Positions 46,425 to 57,607 are shown, counted from the stretch's first letter. The stretch: 64,000 nt of DNA from Lepas anatifera (GCA_034440635.1 JAOTON010001673.1:187001-251000), one strand, 5' to 3'. Notes: generated from the sequence alone by a model not told the origin. Program-made: numbers and translations.

Positions 46425-46980
46425 GAAATCTAGGGCGTTTTCCTGCGGAGAGAACTTGCGGAGCTAAGGTTCTCCGCTATCAGACCATCCGGGGACTGCG
46501 GTTTTCGTCAAGATCTATTGTGCCGTCAGAAATGCAGGATTCCAGGATTTCGCGAACCTAAACCCCATAATAGCAGCGTTATAAAGTACAACGTGTTGCG
46601 GAGAAAACTGTACTCAGAAACCAGACGATATATCGACTTGCATTGTTCACCAGCGTAATCGCCGTGACAAAAAAAAACAGGGGACTCCAAAGTTTCGTAA
46701 CTTTACATCTCATAACAACATTATAGCGTGAAACGTTACAAATCTGATGGTTTGCTGCAGAGAAACCTTGCGGAGAAAAAAAAACTTTCTGGAACCAGAC
46801 TATGGAACAGGGACTAGCAGCTTTCACCAAAATAATCCTTGCCACCAGAAATGAAATATTTCACAGATTCGTGAACCTAGACCTGATAGCAGCAACGCTA
46901 TAACGTCACTACAACGTGTTGCGGAGAAAGCTGTTCTCGAAAACCAGAGAATGTATCTACTTGCAGAGGCACAACCAGAA
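46425..46980 (+). repeat. ~310-bp direct repeat, two units
   Basis: 46439 and 46749 start matching segments: TGC(G/A)GAGA.AACCTTGCGGAG, CCAGAC, GGGACT, AGAAATG, TTCGTGAACCTA, AGCAGC..TATAA and CAACGTGTTGCGGAGAAA.CTGT. Non-coding. Confidence 0.65.
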
Positions 46981-47665
46981 CTGGTATGGGGACACACCAC
47001 CTCCGATGGGCACCCCAGGAGAAAAAGGGTACCTTTTAACGTGACCAAAAAAACTTAACATATCTTAGTTTATATCGACTTTTGGGCACCTTTGGTCCTA
47101 TAAAAATGAAAATAAAGCATCGACAGAGAAGGAAAACTCGGCTTAAATAGGAAGGTATCACCAAAATGTCATGAAAGTAGCCAAAATACAGCTATTTTGA
47201 ATAGATCGAACGACAGGTCAGCCAACTCATGGAAGTAGTCAACAATTTCAAAATAAACATTTCAAACTGAAATTTAACACATTCGAGAAGAATCCGTTTC
47301 CAATTTTCTTAGCATAGAAACCTATTACCCCAAACTCATTTTTGCGAAAGAAAAAACAAAATTTTTGGTGCCAACGTTATGAAATCACATGATCTGACCC
47401 GAAGTCACAGGTAAACTTGTCTTTATTCTTAAATTTTGAATTTTGACTCCGCCACATTATTATTTAGGTCTTAGGAGTTCCGAGGACTTACGTTTTACAC
47501 AAATATCATGACTGCTTTTGGAGATATAGCTATTGGAAAAATAGGGTTTGCACTACATCAAAAAATTGCCGGAGGCAATAGCTCGGACACCGCTGAAAGG
47601 ATAAGGTTAAAAATGTCAGCATGAATCAGCGTCCAAGAGAACCTCTGAGCCAAAGTTTCATCAAG
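46981..47665. other. Stretch without recognisable feature
   Basis: AT-rich, no supported gene or repeat. Confidence 0.35.
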
Positions 47666-47673
47666 ATCTGAGA

Positions 47674-48007
47674 CAGGGGCGGACGCAGACCCAAGTTTTG
47701 GGAGGGGCCAAACTCATGTCTGCCTCTCCTCCTGGGGGGGGGTTGGGAGCGAAGATTTTTTTGCTCCACAGACCTAGTGTAAACACCTTTTTTTCAGTGC
47801 TCGACAGACCTAGTATAAGCTACCTCTCCAAGTACATGATCGCTCTCCGGGGGGGGGTGGGAGCGAATATTTTTTTGCTCTACAGACCTAGTGTAAACAC
47901 CTTTTTTCAAAAATTTCTCCGGCGTTTGGGGGGGCAAAAGATAGTTTAGCCCCCCTCCAGCGCTTTGGGGGGCCATGGCCGGAATGGCCCCCCTGCGTCC
48001 GCCAATG
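47674..48007. mobile_element. hAT-like MITE, GGCGGACGCAG family
   Basis: 334 bp, starts CAGGGGCGGACGCAG, ends TGCGTCCGCCAATG, perfect 8-bp duplication ATCTGAGA (47666-47673, 48008-48015). The interior contains an internal direct duplication of GACCTAGTGTAAACACC. Confidence 0.92.
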
Positions 48008-48029
48008 ATCTGAGATTTAGGGTGTTATT

Positions 48030-48540
48030 TTGATTTTTTTGTCGTCACATCGTGGAATGCCCCACTCCCAACAATACCTTGAAATAATCGGAAGTTTTTC
48101 CATTAACTTTAGTTGCCTGATATCTGTTTGATAAATAAGACCTCAAAGTTTGATACAGTTCACCGCTGGTCCCAAAAGGACATTTTTCTTCAAAAGGGTT
48201 TCAAAACTAACAGTATCCAATGTTCTTCTTCAAATCCAAAAACGCTCCACATGTCATGTCTCCACTTTCAAGTCCTTTAGTTACCGTATCGTAAAAATAT
48301 GGGCAATAGGCATCTTAGAAACTTGCTGTTTCCTAAAACCAAATTGAAGATTATGTAAAACATGATGAGCATCCAAATATTCTATAACGTATTTATGGAT
48401 TGGTTTCTCAAGAATTGTTTTTTTAATCGGAAGTATGGAAATTGGGCAATAGTTTGTGAACTTGTCCCTATTCCGATCAGTAAATCGATACAATAGACGC
48501 AATTGTGAGAAAATCTGAAAACGTTCCTGAAGATAAACAT
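48030..48540 (-). pseudogene. LINE reverse transcriptase remnant (CR1/L2/Jockey-like)
   Basis: Minus-strand translation gives, with frame changes, RDKFTNYCPISILP, then QFGFRKQQ, GAFLDLKKN (RT motif A region with the catalytic residue altered) and LRSYLSNRYQATKVNGKTSD, in normal RT order. Stops and frameshifts make it dead. A homologous start of the same region lies head-to-head at 48690-48845 on the plus strand. Confidence 0.75.
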
Positions 48541-48689
48541 ATTATAGAAATGTGTTAATTGTGGAATGCAACATCCATATGAAAATTTCTAAATATCTGA
48601 TGTGATACTATCAACTCCTCCTCCCACAGGCTTCAAAGATTTGATTATATTTTCAACTTGTTCAGAGCTGGTCGACAGATTGCTTCCAA

Positions 48690-48845
48690 AAATGTCATTA
48701 GTAGGCAGGTGCCCCTATCAACAGCATATATGCCCCCTATATCTGCTCCCATGTATACTTTTTCTTCAGGAACGTTTCAGATTTGCTCAAAGTTACATCT
48801 ATTGTACCGATTTACAAACCAGGTGATAGAGACAAGCTCACAACG
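48690..48845 (+). pseudogene. Second LINE RT fragment, opposite orientation
   Basis: Reads FRNVSDLLKVTSIVPIYKPG then DRDKLTT, the same RT segment that opens the minus-strand fragment, and then ends. The two copies form divergent arms separated by about 230 bp. Confidence 0.7.
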
Positions 48846-49153
48846 CATACATGCATACCTTTTTAGGCTACAGGGCCCACTCTATCAGGACCCTCTTTAA
48901 CAAGAGGAGCCTCCAGGCCCTCTAGCAGTGCCAACTGCTCTCCGCCACTGCCTTTGAGAACCGCATATAACCGCTACTCAGTTAGGTATAACACGCTCCA
49001 GCCCGACGCTTCTCACATGAATGAAACTCAGTCGGATTGAAGTTGCCCTCTAAAGAGCATGTGCAGTATGCATCATTACGGATCTGTGCATTTCCTCGGA
49101 ACAGATTCGCCGCGCGAAATCAAAACGATTGGATCCGCCCCTGATAAGCACGT

Positions 49154-50014
49154 TTAACACGCGCATTGACGGGGGTCTGAGCCACCTTCGGATTGACGAG
49201 GGGGGCGGGTACCCGCCCCCCTAAGATCTCGAGAACCACGGTAGGTAGCAAAAAAAACGGTAAACGGCGTTGGGTAGCCCATCTGCTTCTCCATCGAAAA
49301 TATTTGAACCATTTTTTGTCAGGTCACATCTAAGGTCACCAGAGGTCAAAAACATGCCGTCACATGCCGTCATAGGGATAACATGTAAATTAAGTTTTTT
49401 CGGCCATTACATCTGAACAAGTAAAGATAGAGCAAAACTACTTGAACTATATGAATCCTCGCAGCAAGCCGAATCGAATGATATATGACTTGACCTTGCT
49501 AGGTCAAATCAAATATTTGACCTGACCTGAGGTCAGGTCAGGGTCAAATTATATAAAATGCATATCATTAGAACTGCAAAGCCAAGGCGAGTCTAATGAA
49601 GCTAAAATAAACGCTCTATCACCATCTTTTACTGAGTTATTCAGTAAAAACCATATTTCCCATGTATTACCAATGGAGAGGTCATGCTTCGTACCTGACC
49701 TTAGGTCATCGATATCAAAAATACCGGAACATATTTTAGAGAACTCGGTGAGCCCATTATGTGATATAAGTTTCAATCGGATAAGTTCACCCTGCTCCGA
49801 CTTATGCTATCTTAAACTTTTTTTGAGGTCGGGTCACTTGACCTGTACTGGTGACCTGACCTGAGATGACCTATCCTTAAAATTTTCACAGAAGTTGCAA
49901 AAATGATAAGGGAAAAGGTATACCAAGTACGGCGGCGCTGCGCGCCGCCGTTTTTCTGCTGTCTCCGAAAAACCCGAGGGGGCGGGTACCCGCCCCCGTC
50001 AATGCGCGTGTTAA
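49154..50014. mobile_element. TTAA-flanked AGGTCA-rich element, uninterrupted copy
   Basis: TTAACACGCGCATTGACGGGGG at the left and its inverse at the right (TTAA 49154-49157 and 50011-50014), plus inner inverted GGGCGGGTACCCGCCC words. It holds about 16 exact AGGTCA/TGACCT words, including a (GACCT)-(AGGTC) symmetric cluster near 49515. It is the intact reference for the 21055-26354 copy. Confidence 0.9.
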
Positions 50015-50114
50015 AAACGGCGAAAATTGCATGATATGGAGAGAAAATATCTCTCTTCCACACCGTGGATCCAGCCCTGGATTTGATAACTGTTCACACA
50101 GTGCCATGGTCCCT

Positions 50115-50491
50115 CAGTGGCGGATGTAGGGGGGCAAAAAATGTATTTCCCCCACAGAAAAGCTCGGGGCAACCATTTTTGCCCCCTCTAAAACTTTTAA
50201 CCTCCTTTTGGCCCACACTTCTTTTTAGTTTATAAGCAAGGCTTTGTTGCTTCAACTCTCAACTTCAAGCAGAACCAGTCAACTTCAGCGTAAATATTGG
50301 ACCTGGGATAGCAAAATCAAGCATGCTTTGGCCATATTTTTCACCGTGCGACGGTATTTTTGCTTTTCGACTAATGGGCTTGCCCGCAAAACCTACCGTC
50401 TAGACAAATTGTGGCATACTCTCACCGCGTGACCTTTTTTTGCTCTTTGACTTTGGCTTGCCCCCAAACCTACCGGCTAGATCCGCCACTG
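50115..50491 (-). mobile_element. hAT-like MITE, CAGTGGCGGAT family
   Basis: 377 bp, starts CAGTGGCGGATGTAGG and ends TAGATCCGCCACTG. Flanks TGGTCCCT / TGGTCGCT match at 7 of 8. It is the same family, in reverse orientation, as 54146-54523 (378 bp): both have AAAGTCAAAGAGCAAAAAAA-like and GGTTTGGGGGCAAGCC blocks. Confidence 0.85.
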
Positions 50492-50892
50492 TGGTCGCTC
50501 CTATTTGTCGCGTGTCCAAGCCGGTAAATTTTGCTCGCTCTGACGGCGGTGGGACCCAGATTGCCCCGCGATAGAAGGACAGATATCCCTCCGATCTGGG
50601 TGGCGGGTCCGAGCTGCGTGCCAGATGCCACTGGTGCTGGCTGGCTGCACGACCATCACACCTGAGCCTGCCGCTCAGCACCGAGCAGGGGTGGGGCTGT
50701 GTTCACACCAGTCAGCCAGCGAACACCGTGCCGTGCGGCCGTGCCTCCGTCGTCCAGGTGTTCCCGGTTATCAAATCAAACGTGTACATTTTACCCTTCT
50801 TCTGTACCAGCGACGAACGTTCTCACACGGTGGTTTGAAGCGCTGCAGGTGGCCTTGGGTAATAACCACGCCGGTCTCTCAGAAGTGGTGAG

Positions 50893-51004
50893 GTGCTGAG
50901 GGCGGCTCGTGGACAGCTGTCGCAGTGCTGAGGGCGGCTCGCGGACAGCTGTCGCAGTGCTGAGGGCGGCTCGTGGACAGCTGTCGCAGTGCTGAGGGCG
51001 GCAT
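50893..51004 (+). repeat. 32-bp minisatellite, 3.5 units
   Basis: Units GTGCTGAGGGCGGCTCG(T/C)GG + ACAGCTGTCGCA start at 50893, 50925, 50957 and 50989 with almost no divergence. Confidence 0.92.
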
Positions 51005-51951
51005 TGCGTCGAGGGGCTGTCGTTTAACGTTTCAGTGCTGTGATTTGGGCTTACAGGGAACACAAATGATGTGACGGTTAGAAGTTCATTGAAGAGTGGT
51101 GGTAACTTCGTGTCGGTATACAAACTTACCAAACGCAGCCCTGTAGAACCCAGAGGTGGGCATAATGCTAACACAGAGCGCCATCACGATCGGGGCCAGG
51201 ACTATTATTCGCGGAGCGTCGTTTTTTGCGCTACTGCTTTCGCAGCAAAGCCTCCAACCCGTCGCGCAGAACATCATGCTGAAACGACCCTCCTCCACAT
51301 CTGTTGTGAGTGCCTACTAATATATGAAGATCAGAGGGCGGATCCAAGGGGTCCTATCCGGCCATGTCCCTCCCGAAACCGAACCAATTTTACCCACTTT
51401 GGCCGACATTGACCGTCATTTCTGTAGAGCATTGTATTTTCTATTTTTATGTGGTTTGCCCACTTCCCCTCCTCCAATTCCCCCAACGCTTGGTTAAATA
51501 GGTGTAGTTCCGCTCTCGATATCATCGGCCCCAGATGGGCACGCGACAGGGAAGAATCTATGGGAAGGGGAAATCAGTCCATGGTCCCCCAAAGCGGTAA
51601 AAATGTATCTGATTTTAGCCGATTTTGGACAACTTTCTTAAAAAACACACTTTTTCAGGATTATGCCCTGGCTGCCTTACCCTAAACATTTCACCTAGAT
51701 CTACCTCTGCCCGACGGCCACAGGGGTTGATTTCACGGATATATAAGGGGGAGGGGTGACCAACCGCTACGCCCTCTGGATTCGTTTCTACTTCAAACAT
51801 GTATTATAATCATAGGAGCGGTGTCATTATATTTTTGGCACAGAGTGTGTGAAATCAAAATTCAAGGACGATAGGCCAAAATATCCGAGAAAAACATATA
51901 TACAGGTACCACAATAAGTTCTGGTTAAAACTGGTTTGCTCTGGAGGCGGG
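51005..51951. other. Stretch without recognisable feature
   Basis: Some moderately long ORFs but none with a motif. A GGGCGGATCCAAGGGG remnant at 51339 belongs to the dispersed CAGNGGCGGATCC elements. Confidence 0.35.
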
Positions 51952-52405
51952 TTAAAGGGAATGTGGCACCTTTATAATGTGATTTTTACTGAGATAGCCA
52001 AGTTGTAAAGCATGCCGGAAAACCCGATACTCAATAATATCATTTGCCTTGAAACTCAAAGTTCCCGTAGATAAAAGCTAAAAGCCTACCTGAAATGTAC
52101 CCCTCATGTACCCTACGCAGCAGGCCACAGTTGTCAGTTGTTGGTGTGACGACATATGCTAACGTCACGGTGAGTATCAGCTAATTGAAGCCCTTGAAGT
52201 CTATTGAATATGGCAGTGGTTGCCAGATCATGACATCATCCACAGGCAGGTATTTACTTTTTCCCTAAAGGCGCATGTAAATCAAAATATTGAGCTTGTT
52301 GTACATTTGTCAGAGAAATCATGGACGGTTCCATAATTTTCGACTAAAAGTACCCCTAATTATACTAAATTCCAGGATTCTACCAAGGCGCCACATTCCC
52401 TTTAA
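51952..52405 (+). mobile_element. TTAA MITE, AGGGAATGTGGCACC family
   Basis: TTAA at 51952-51955 and 52402-52405, ends AAAGGGAATGTGGCACC and CGCCACATTCCCTTT. Collinear with 34416-34872. Confidence 0.92.
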
Positions 52406-52441
52406 GTACAATTCTATTTGGGGGGGAGCAACAGACGAAAG

Positions 52442-52630
52442 CTAGTCCACGTCAAAGAAATGCGCACAGCCTCCAGTACCCCTCATTGATCCCCCGTCAC
52501 GAAACGCCGCCGGTGTGTAGGAAAATGGTTCGGCAGCACGACGCCGGTGTTCAGCCCGGTCCACCCAAACACGTCCGTCCGTTTCCCACCAGTAAGCGTA
52601 CTTGGCCCGGTGAGAGCCACTGCCGCCCAT
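52442..52630 (-). CDS. Possible 62-residue small protein, divergent from PCBD
   Basis: ATG at 52630 opens a minus-strand ORF with ordinary amino-acid composition, no low complexity, and many Trp/Tyr/Arg residues (MGGSGSHRAKYAYWW). It starts about 160 bp from a perfect CRE at 52786 and points away from PCBD, an arrangement typical of bidirectional promoters. I do not recognise the family, and it could be a first exon or a chance ORF in CpG-rich DNA. Confidence 0.28.
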   Translation of the reverse strand: MGGSGSHRAKYAYWWETDGRVWVDRAEHRRRAAEPFSYTPAAFRDGGSMRGTGGCAHFFDVD

Positions 52631-52785
52631 CTCTACTGTGCAGAGGCGTCACCACGGGGCATTTCGGGGCGTGCGCCGTCGACGAGATTTCTAATGTCAA
52701 TATGCCGAGTTCATTAGAGGCTTACTTTGACCATCAACAGTAACCCCGTAGCAAGTTTCTTCGTGCGCCCCCGCTCTGGGCTGAC

Positions 52786-52793
52786 TGACGTCA
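52786..52793. promoter_or_regulatory. CRE palindrome TGACGTCA in CpG-rich region
   Basis: A perfect CREB/ATF site in the GC-rich stretch upstream of PCBD. An ATG at 52800 with GTATAA donor-like sequence at 52821 follows; joined to the 53879 exon it would keep phase 0. This first exon is only a candidate. Confidence 0.35.
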
Positions 52794-53878
52794 AGTACCA
52801 TGTCTCAGGCCTTCTCTAACGTATAATCGATCCTTCCATAGTCCATACCCAAGATACCTTTACTAGTCCATACCTACCGCCTCGTCGCTGAGACTGTCGC
52901 CTTCGACCGTAAGTACGGCTGTGTGCGCTTGCACGCAGCTGTTTTCCATCTCCACTGTCAGTGCTGTGGACGGGTTTTTGCCCTGACGACGGATCTACCG
53001 TTCGACCTTGAGATCGGCCAGTCTATTTTTGTCGCCACTACACTCATGTGCAAAGCTGCCGGCAGGCGAGAGCCGGCACTTGTCAGGGAAGGGACGGGGC
53101 GCGGGTAGCGTGAGGGGCGTTGTGCGTTGTGGATGATACGAGCCTGTGTCTCACGGGCTGCGTGGGAGGGGCTGCGTCGAGCCAGGGAAGACACGCCGCC
53201 AACTCTCAAGCTCCCACTATCCACATCGTGTGCCAAATGCCTGCGCTTGACGGTAGGTAGCGCGGCATCAGGCCGCTAACATCGATTGGCATTGTAGTTC
53301 TCAATAGTTGTCTCCGCAGCTTGCACAGAATGTGCATATGGAGATGGTTTAGTGGAAGTGGCCTTAGGTGTTTCGTGCAGCGACGCGGGTTTTGGTCATA
53401 CGAGGGCGAGGCACCAGGGAGGGCGTCAGGGTCAAGATGGGAATTTAAAACCAGGGTCGGTGATCTGCCAGTTCTCGACAAGGGTACAACATCGTGAACT
53501 GTCGCGTGAGTGCCGCTAGCCCACTATTTGTACTACTACAAATTTGCGAAACACCAACTTCATCTCACTTTTCGTCTGTCATTTAGGTTCACTTCCCGAT
53601 TAAACGGAGAGTCAGATGCGTGGAATCTGATCTTAAAGAATCTGGAACTACCTGTGCTCTCCTCAAAATAACAGTTTTCAGGAATACCCTGGTAAGAACT
53701 CGTCTTCAGCCTCGCTCCCCTCCTGCCACTGTGCACCTGGCGGGATTTGACACGCGCAGTGGTTTCAACTACTAGTACCTGTGGTATTGCCTTGGTTACA
53801 AGTAAAGCTGTAAATCTACCGGTGATGTATCGTAAATAAAAAACGTGTCAATCTCACGACAGAACCCCCGTCCGACAG

Positions 53879-54016
53879 GGACCTGACGCCAAGAAGATGA
53901 AACTGAGTGAGGAGGAGCGTACTGCGCAGTTGGAGCCCCTGCTGGAGGCGGGCTGGAAGAAAACTGAGAACAGAGACGCCATCGAGAAAAAGTTCCAGTT
54001 TAAAGATTTCAATCAG
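53879..54016 (+). CDS. PCBD: PCBD (pterin-4a-carbinolamine dehydratase/DCoH), internal exon
   Basis: Acceptor CCGACAG precedes 53879 and donor GTAAAATCC follows 54016. The frame gives GPDAKKMKLSEEERTAQLEP and ends FQFKDFNQ, matching the N-terminal half of PCBD1/PCBD2. The first Met in the exon is at 53897, which would give a 96-residue protein, near the family's ~100; the open frame upstream suggests that an earlier exon encodes the real start. The enzyme dehydrates 4a-hydroxytetrahydrobiopterin after aromatic amino-acid hydroxylation and also serves as HNF1 dimerisation cofactor. It joins in phase 0 to 59733. Assignment to PCBD1 or PCBD2 cannot be made by eye. Confidence 0.93.
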
Positions 54017-54145
54017 GTAAAATCCCACGGGCAGTTTTGGGTTTGATGACCAAACTTATGACATTGAGTTTGGTGTCCAGACGAGGTGGTGTCTGCGCTT
54101 ACAGTTTATCTGATGGTCCAAAATAACTTTTCGTAGAGCTTGTTG

Positions 54146-54523
54146 CAATGGCGGATCTAGCCGGTTGGTTTGGGAGGGGCAAACCAAAGTCGAAAAGCAA
54201 AAAAAAACGTCACACAGTGAAAAATTGCGCTACAATATGCCTTTTCCATAGGATTTTCGGAACTGGAGACGAAAAGCAAAAAAAAACGCGGGGTGACAAA
54301 TATGGGCTCAACATACTTTTTTCCTATCCAAGCCCCAATATTTACACTGAACTTCACTAATTCTGTTTGAAGTTGAGAGTTGAAGCACCAAAATCTTGCT
54401 TACAGGCTAAAAAGGAGTCGGGGAAAAAGGAGGTCGATCGCTTTGGGGGGGGCAAAACTATTTGCTGAGCTTTTCCGTTTGGGGGGCAATTGCCTTTTTT
54501 GCCCCCTCCTGGATCCGCCACTG
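54146..54523 (+). mobile_element. hAT-like MITE in PCBD intron
   Basis: 378 bp, starts CAATGGCGGATCTAGCC, ends TGGATCCGCCACTG, perfect 8-bp duplication GCTTGTTG (54138-54145, 54524-54531). Same family as 50115-50491. Confidence 0.92.
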
Positions 54524-54788
54524 GCTTGTTGAACTATCGGCAATAAGGAAAATGGTGTAATTGGAGGTAATTCAACCGGCTTCTTGCACTTCAATCCAGT
54601 CCTAGTCCGTATGTATTGGGGTTTATAGGGCGCCTTCAGCATCTAGGCTATTCGCCCAGTCCTAGTACAGTCCTCTGCAAGATTAAAAAATGAGCTGTTT
54701 ACTGAAGGGATTGGAGGCGTACAATCTTTGAAACTGGAAGGGACCTTTTTTACAATGCCGGGATATACGTCGAGCAAATCTGCGCTGC

Positions 54789-54921
54789 GTAAAGGGAATG
54801 TGGCACCTTGGTGCAATTCCAGGCTATAGTGGTTTTAAGAATAATATGTGTGGAAAATAAGTGACTCGTCTCTATTTCTGCTCAAAAATGGCTTATAAGC
54901 CCAATATTTCGTTTCCTTTAA
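54789..54921. mobile_element. Worn short copy of the TTAA MITE family
   Basis: Begins TAAAGGGAATGTGGCACCTTGG and ATTCCAGG like the right end of the family in reverse; about 110 bp later GTTTCCTTTAA may be the other end. Internal deletion derivative or truncation. Confidence 0.5.
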
Positions 54922-54966
54922 TTTTCTCTGCTAGAGGTTAAAAATCTCCAAATAAGCGTGACGTTG

Positions 54967-56616
54967 TTGTTGTTGTTGTATTTTCCTCCCGGCCGCTATC
55001 GCGGCGTAGCCTGGCGGCTCTGGAGGGCTGCGAAGGCGGCCGCAAGGGCCGCCACGACGTCCCCACCGCGTACCTCTTCCGGTCTCGGCAGTATGTTGCC
55101 GAGGTGTAGCAGTCTTGTCCTCATTAGAGCAGGACACTCCATGAGGACGTGACGGGGCGTATCCGCCTCCTCCCCGCAAACGGGGCACCGCGCCGCCAAG
55201 CAGCAGACGTCGCTGCATTGTTGGCAGCGCGGGGACGGATTCCGCCCGATTCGGTGTAGGTACTGGGCCGACCCAGACCAGTGGCCGGCCCTCAGCTGAT
55301 GGATGGTGATAGCTTCGGCTCTATTCGCCGACGACACTGGAGGCGGCGAGCGGTCACCCACCAGGTCGCGGTACCACCCCGGTGGCCAGTCGCGGACCGT
55401 CTGTGCGCGGGCCGCTCGGGATGCTGCCCGGAGGACTGACGGTACGTCCAGCGGGTTGTCTTCCTGTGGTAGGGCTGCCGCTTCTTTAGCCAGGGTGTCC
55501 GCCGCCTCGGTCCCGGGGATGCTGCAGTGTGAGGGGATCCACTGCAGTAATATCTCGCGGGATCCGGCCAGGGCGAAGAGGGTACTCCAAATGGCCACTC
55601 CTGTAGTCGAAGTCTGGGCAGCAGGGCCCGCGCGGAGGGCAGCGAGGGCCGATCTGGAGTCCGTGCATACCACGATGGGATCGTTGTCCAGGCCTGGGTG
55701 TGTGCTCAGGAAAGTCAGGGCGGTGAGGAGGACCGTCATCTCAGCTCGAAAGCTTGAGCAAAGACTGCCGGCTGGGGCGCGCAGCTCTTGGCTCTGATCG
55801 TCGGCGAAGACGATGAGCGCACCCGCACCTCCATCACGTACGCCCGCGCTGGCAGAGCCGTCGGTCCACACCCAGGTGGCGCACTGGGGCAGCGACGCTA
55901 GGTGAAGAAGCGTCGTCTGACGTTTTGTCTCGTCGGAAGAGCCCGGCGGCAGAGGGCTCCCACTCCCATGTTGAAGTTCACCGTCATCGGCGTGCCGGTC
56001 CATGGGGGAGCCGCGCCGGGAGCAGCGGGTCCAGGGGCGGGGAGACCCCCAGCGATGTGAGGAGGTCCCCGCCAACTTGCCGCCATCCGGTCACCGCCGC
56101 AAGGCGAGTTGGAACCCTCGCCTCTGCTACCAATCGGAGGGGGTCGTCCCTTGGGAGCGCTAAGGCCCTAGCCAGGAGACGGGCCGCAAGCTCCCGCCGA
56201 CGGGTCGCGACGGGCTGCAGGCCGGCCTCTGCCATCAAGGCATGGGCCGGAGTGGATCTGGGGCAGCCCGTGATGGTGCGGGCCACCGCTCTCATCTCTC
56301 TCTCTCGCGAACGAGGACGTGCGAGGGGGTGTGGCGGGTAGCCAGGCCGCCGCGGCATGTTCCAGGGCTCCGCGCACATACCCGTTAGCGACGGTGCGCA
56401 GTTGGCGTTCTCGAAGCCCCCACTCCCTTCCCGTCAACCGCCTTAGCTGAGCGTTGCGGGGGCGGAGTCGCTGACGCAGGCCGCGACAATGGGCGCCGAA
56501 GTGAAGGAGCCTGTCCAGCGTAATTCCCAGGAGCTTCAGGGTATCACCGCCTACGACCACCTTGCCGGCTACCTTGATATGGCAGTTAGTTGCGTCGCGG
56601 GCCCACTGGGACGTCG
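54967..56616 (-). mobile_element. 5'-truncated I-like LINE in PCBD intron
   Basis: A minus-strand non-LTR element with RT thumb, RNase H and C-terminal CCHC-like zinc motif, ending in a (CAA)n tail (plus-strand TTGTTGTTG at about 54963-54980). A 13-bp direct repeat AAGCGTGACGTTG at 54954-54966 and 56617-56629 is the likely target duplication, placing the 5' truncation within the RT C-terminus. RT-RNase H order suits the I/Ingi-type LINE groups. Confidence 0.85.
54996..56075 (-). pseudogene. LINE RNase H and C-terminal zinc motif
   Basis: 359 codons. The RNase H domain has all expected residues: WVWTDGSASAG (Asp), FRAEMTVLL (Glu), VVCTDSRSAL (Asp) and the HCSIPGTEAADTLAK block. It is followed by the C-terminal zinc finger CPVCGEEADTPRHVLMEC. 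This frame is intact, but the upstream RT is in other frames, so the copy is not functional. Confidence 0.88.
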
Positions 56617-56638
56617 AAGCGTGACGTTGAAGCGGCAC
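55984..56638 (-). pseudogene. LINE RT C-terminal part, frameshifted
   Basis: 56638-56168 reads the RT thumb region (LKLLGITLDRLLHFGAHCRG, LRRLTGREWGLRERQLR, YVRGALEHAAAAW); the frame then shifts to that of 56379-55984 and again to the RNase H frame. The first four or so codons may belong to the target duplication and flank rather than to the element. Confidence 0.8.
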
Positions 56639-57607
56639 ACGATCTGGTAATTTGTGTCAGATTGAACCTTATTTATTTGCACCATAGATGAATACGAATG
56701 CAAATGAAGCGTTTTTAGCTAAAATAGGCAGTTATTAGGAACCAAAGTGACACTTATCCATTTCTAATATTGATAGGTTTTGGAGTGCTGGCTACACTAT
56801 GACTGAGAATTTGATATTTGAATTACCTGATTCTGACGCAGGGCTGTGCCCGAATATATAATCTAAGTGTATTTTATATCCAGGATTTGAGGAGACAGGC
56901 CAGCACATACCTTGTCAGCTTATCAATCTCCGCTATTGTTTTTGATATATTAAAACAAATTTCACGTCTCAAACTTGTCATTGAAGAAAGCTGTACGCCT
57001 TTGTACTCGCTAGTATCACCGACACATTTAGCACACGTGCTGTGTGCTACGTTTATGTGTACGTGTATTTTTTTAAAGAGGCCCAAGCAAGAAATATTTG
57101 TCGGCGCAGCGGGCCGTGAGCATTACGTCACGATCCCAAGGCCACCTCATATTGCGTGACCACCCGGGGAGGAGAGGCTCGATAGGCAATGTATTTTTAC
57201 CCTTTTATTTTTCTCAGCGAGAGGTAAGTTCTTGGACAAAGGAAATGTCGATCAATTGGTTTATCGGGACGCTTTATCCTCATCTTAAATCCCATTATAA
57301 AGGCGCCATCTTCCTTCTAAGTGGAGTTCAGTGTGAGCGTCCACACATGCACTCTCCAAAATCGAAAAAAGTGGGTCCCAACTATCTATCGAGAGAGTGA
57401 ACTTTCTTTTATCACCCTAGCTCAGTGTCCCAGAAGTATTTTACATTTGGTTCGGAGGAAAAACTAGAATATATGGATTTCCATTGTTGTATGTGAGAGT
57501 GAAAAAATCTGTTCAGAAGGGGCAATAATGCTAAAATTGTTTTCTTGTTCATGCAAGAGGTCCATTTATTTTGATTTCGATATCTGCAATGACACATGCA
57601 GCCCATA
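56630..57607. other. PCBD intron stretch without recognised feature
   Basis: No repeat copy or coding signal with support. Short ORFs at 56818-57159 lack motifs. Confidence 0.35.

Noticed and set aside
50893..51004. CRISPR-like regular repeats
   Set aside because: 32-bp units are directly adjacent without spacers; it is a minisatellite in an animal genome.
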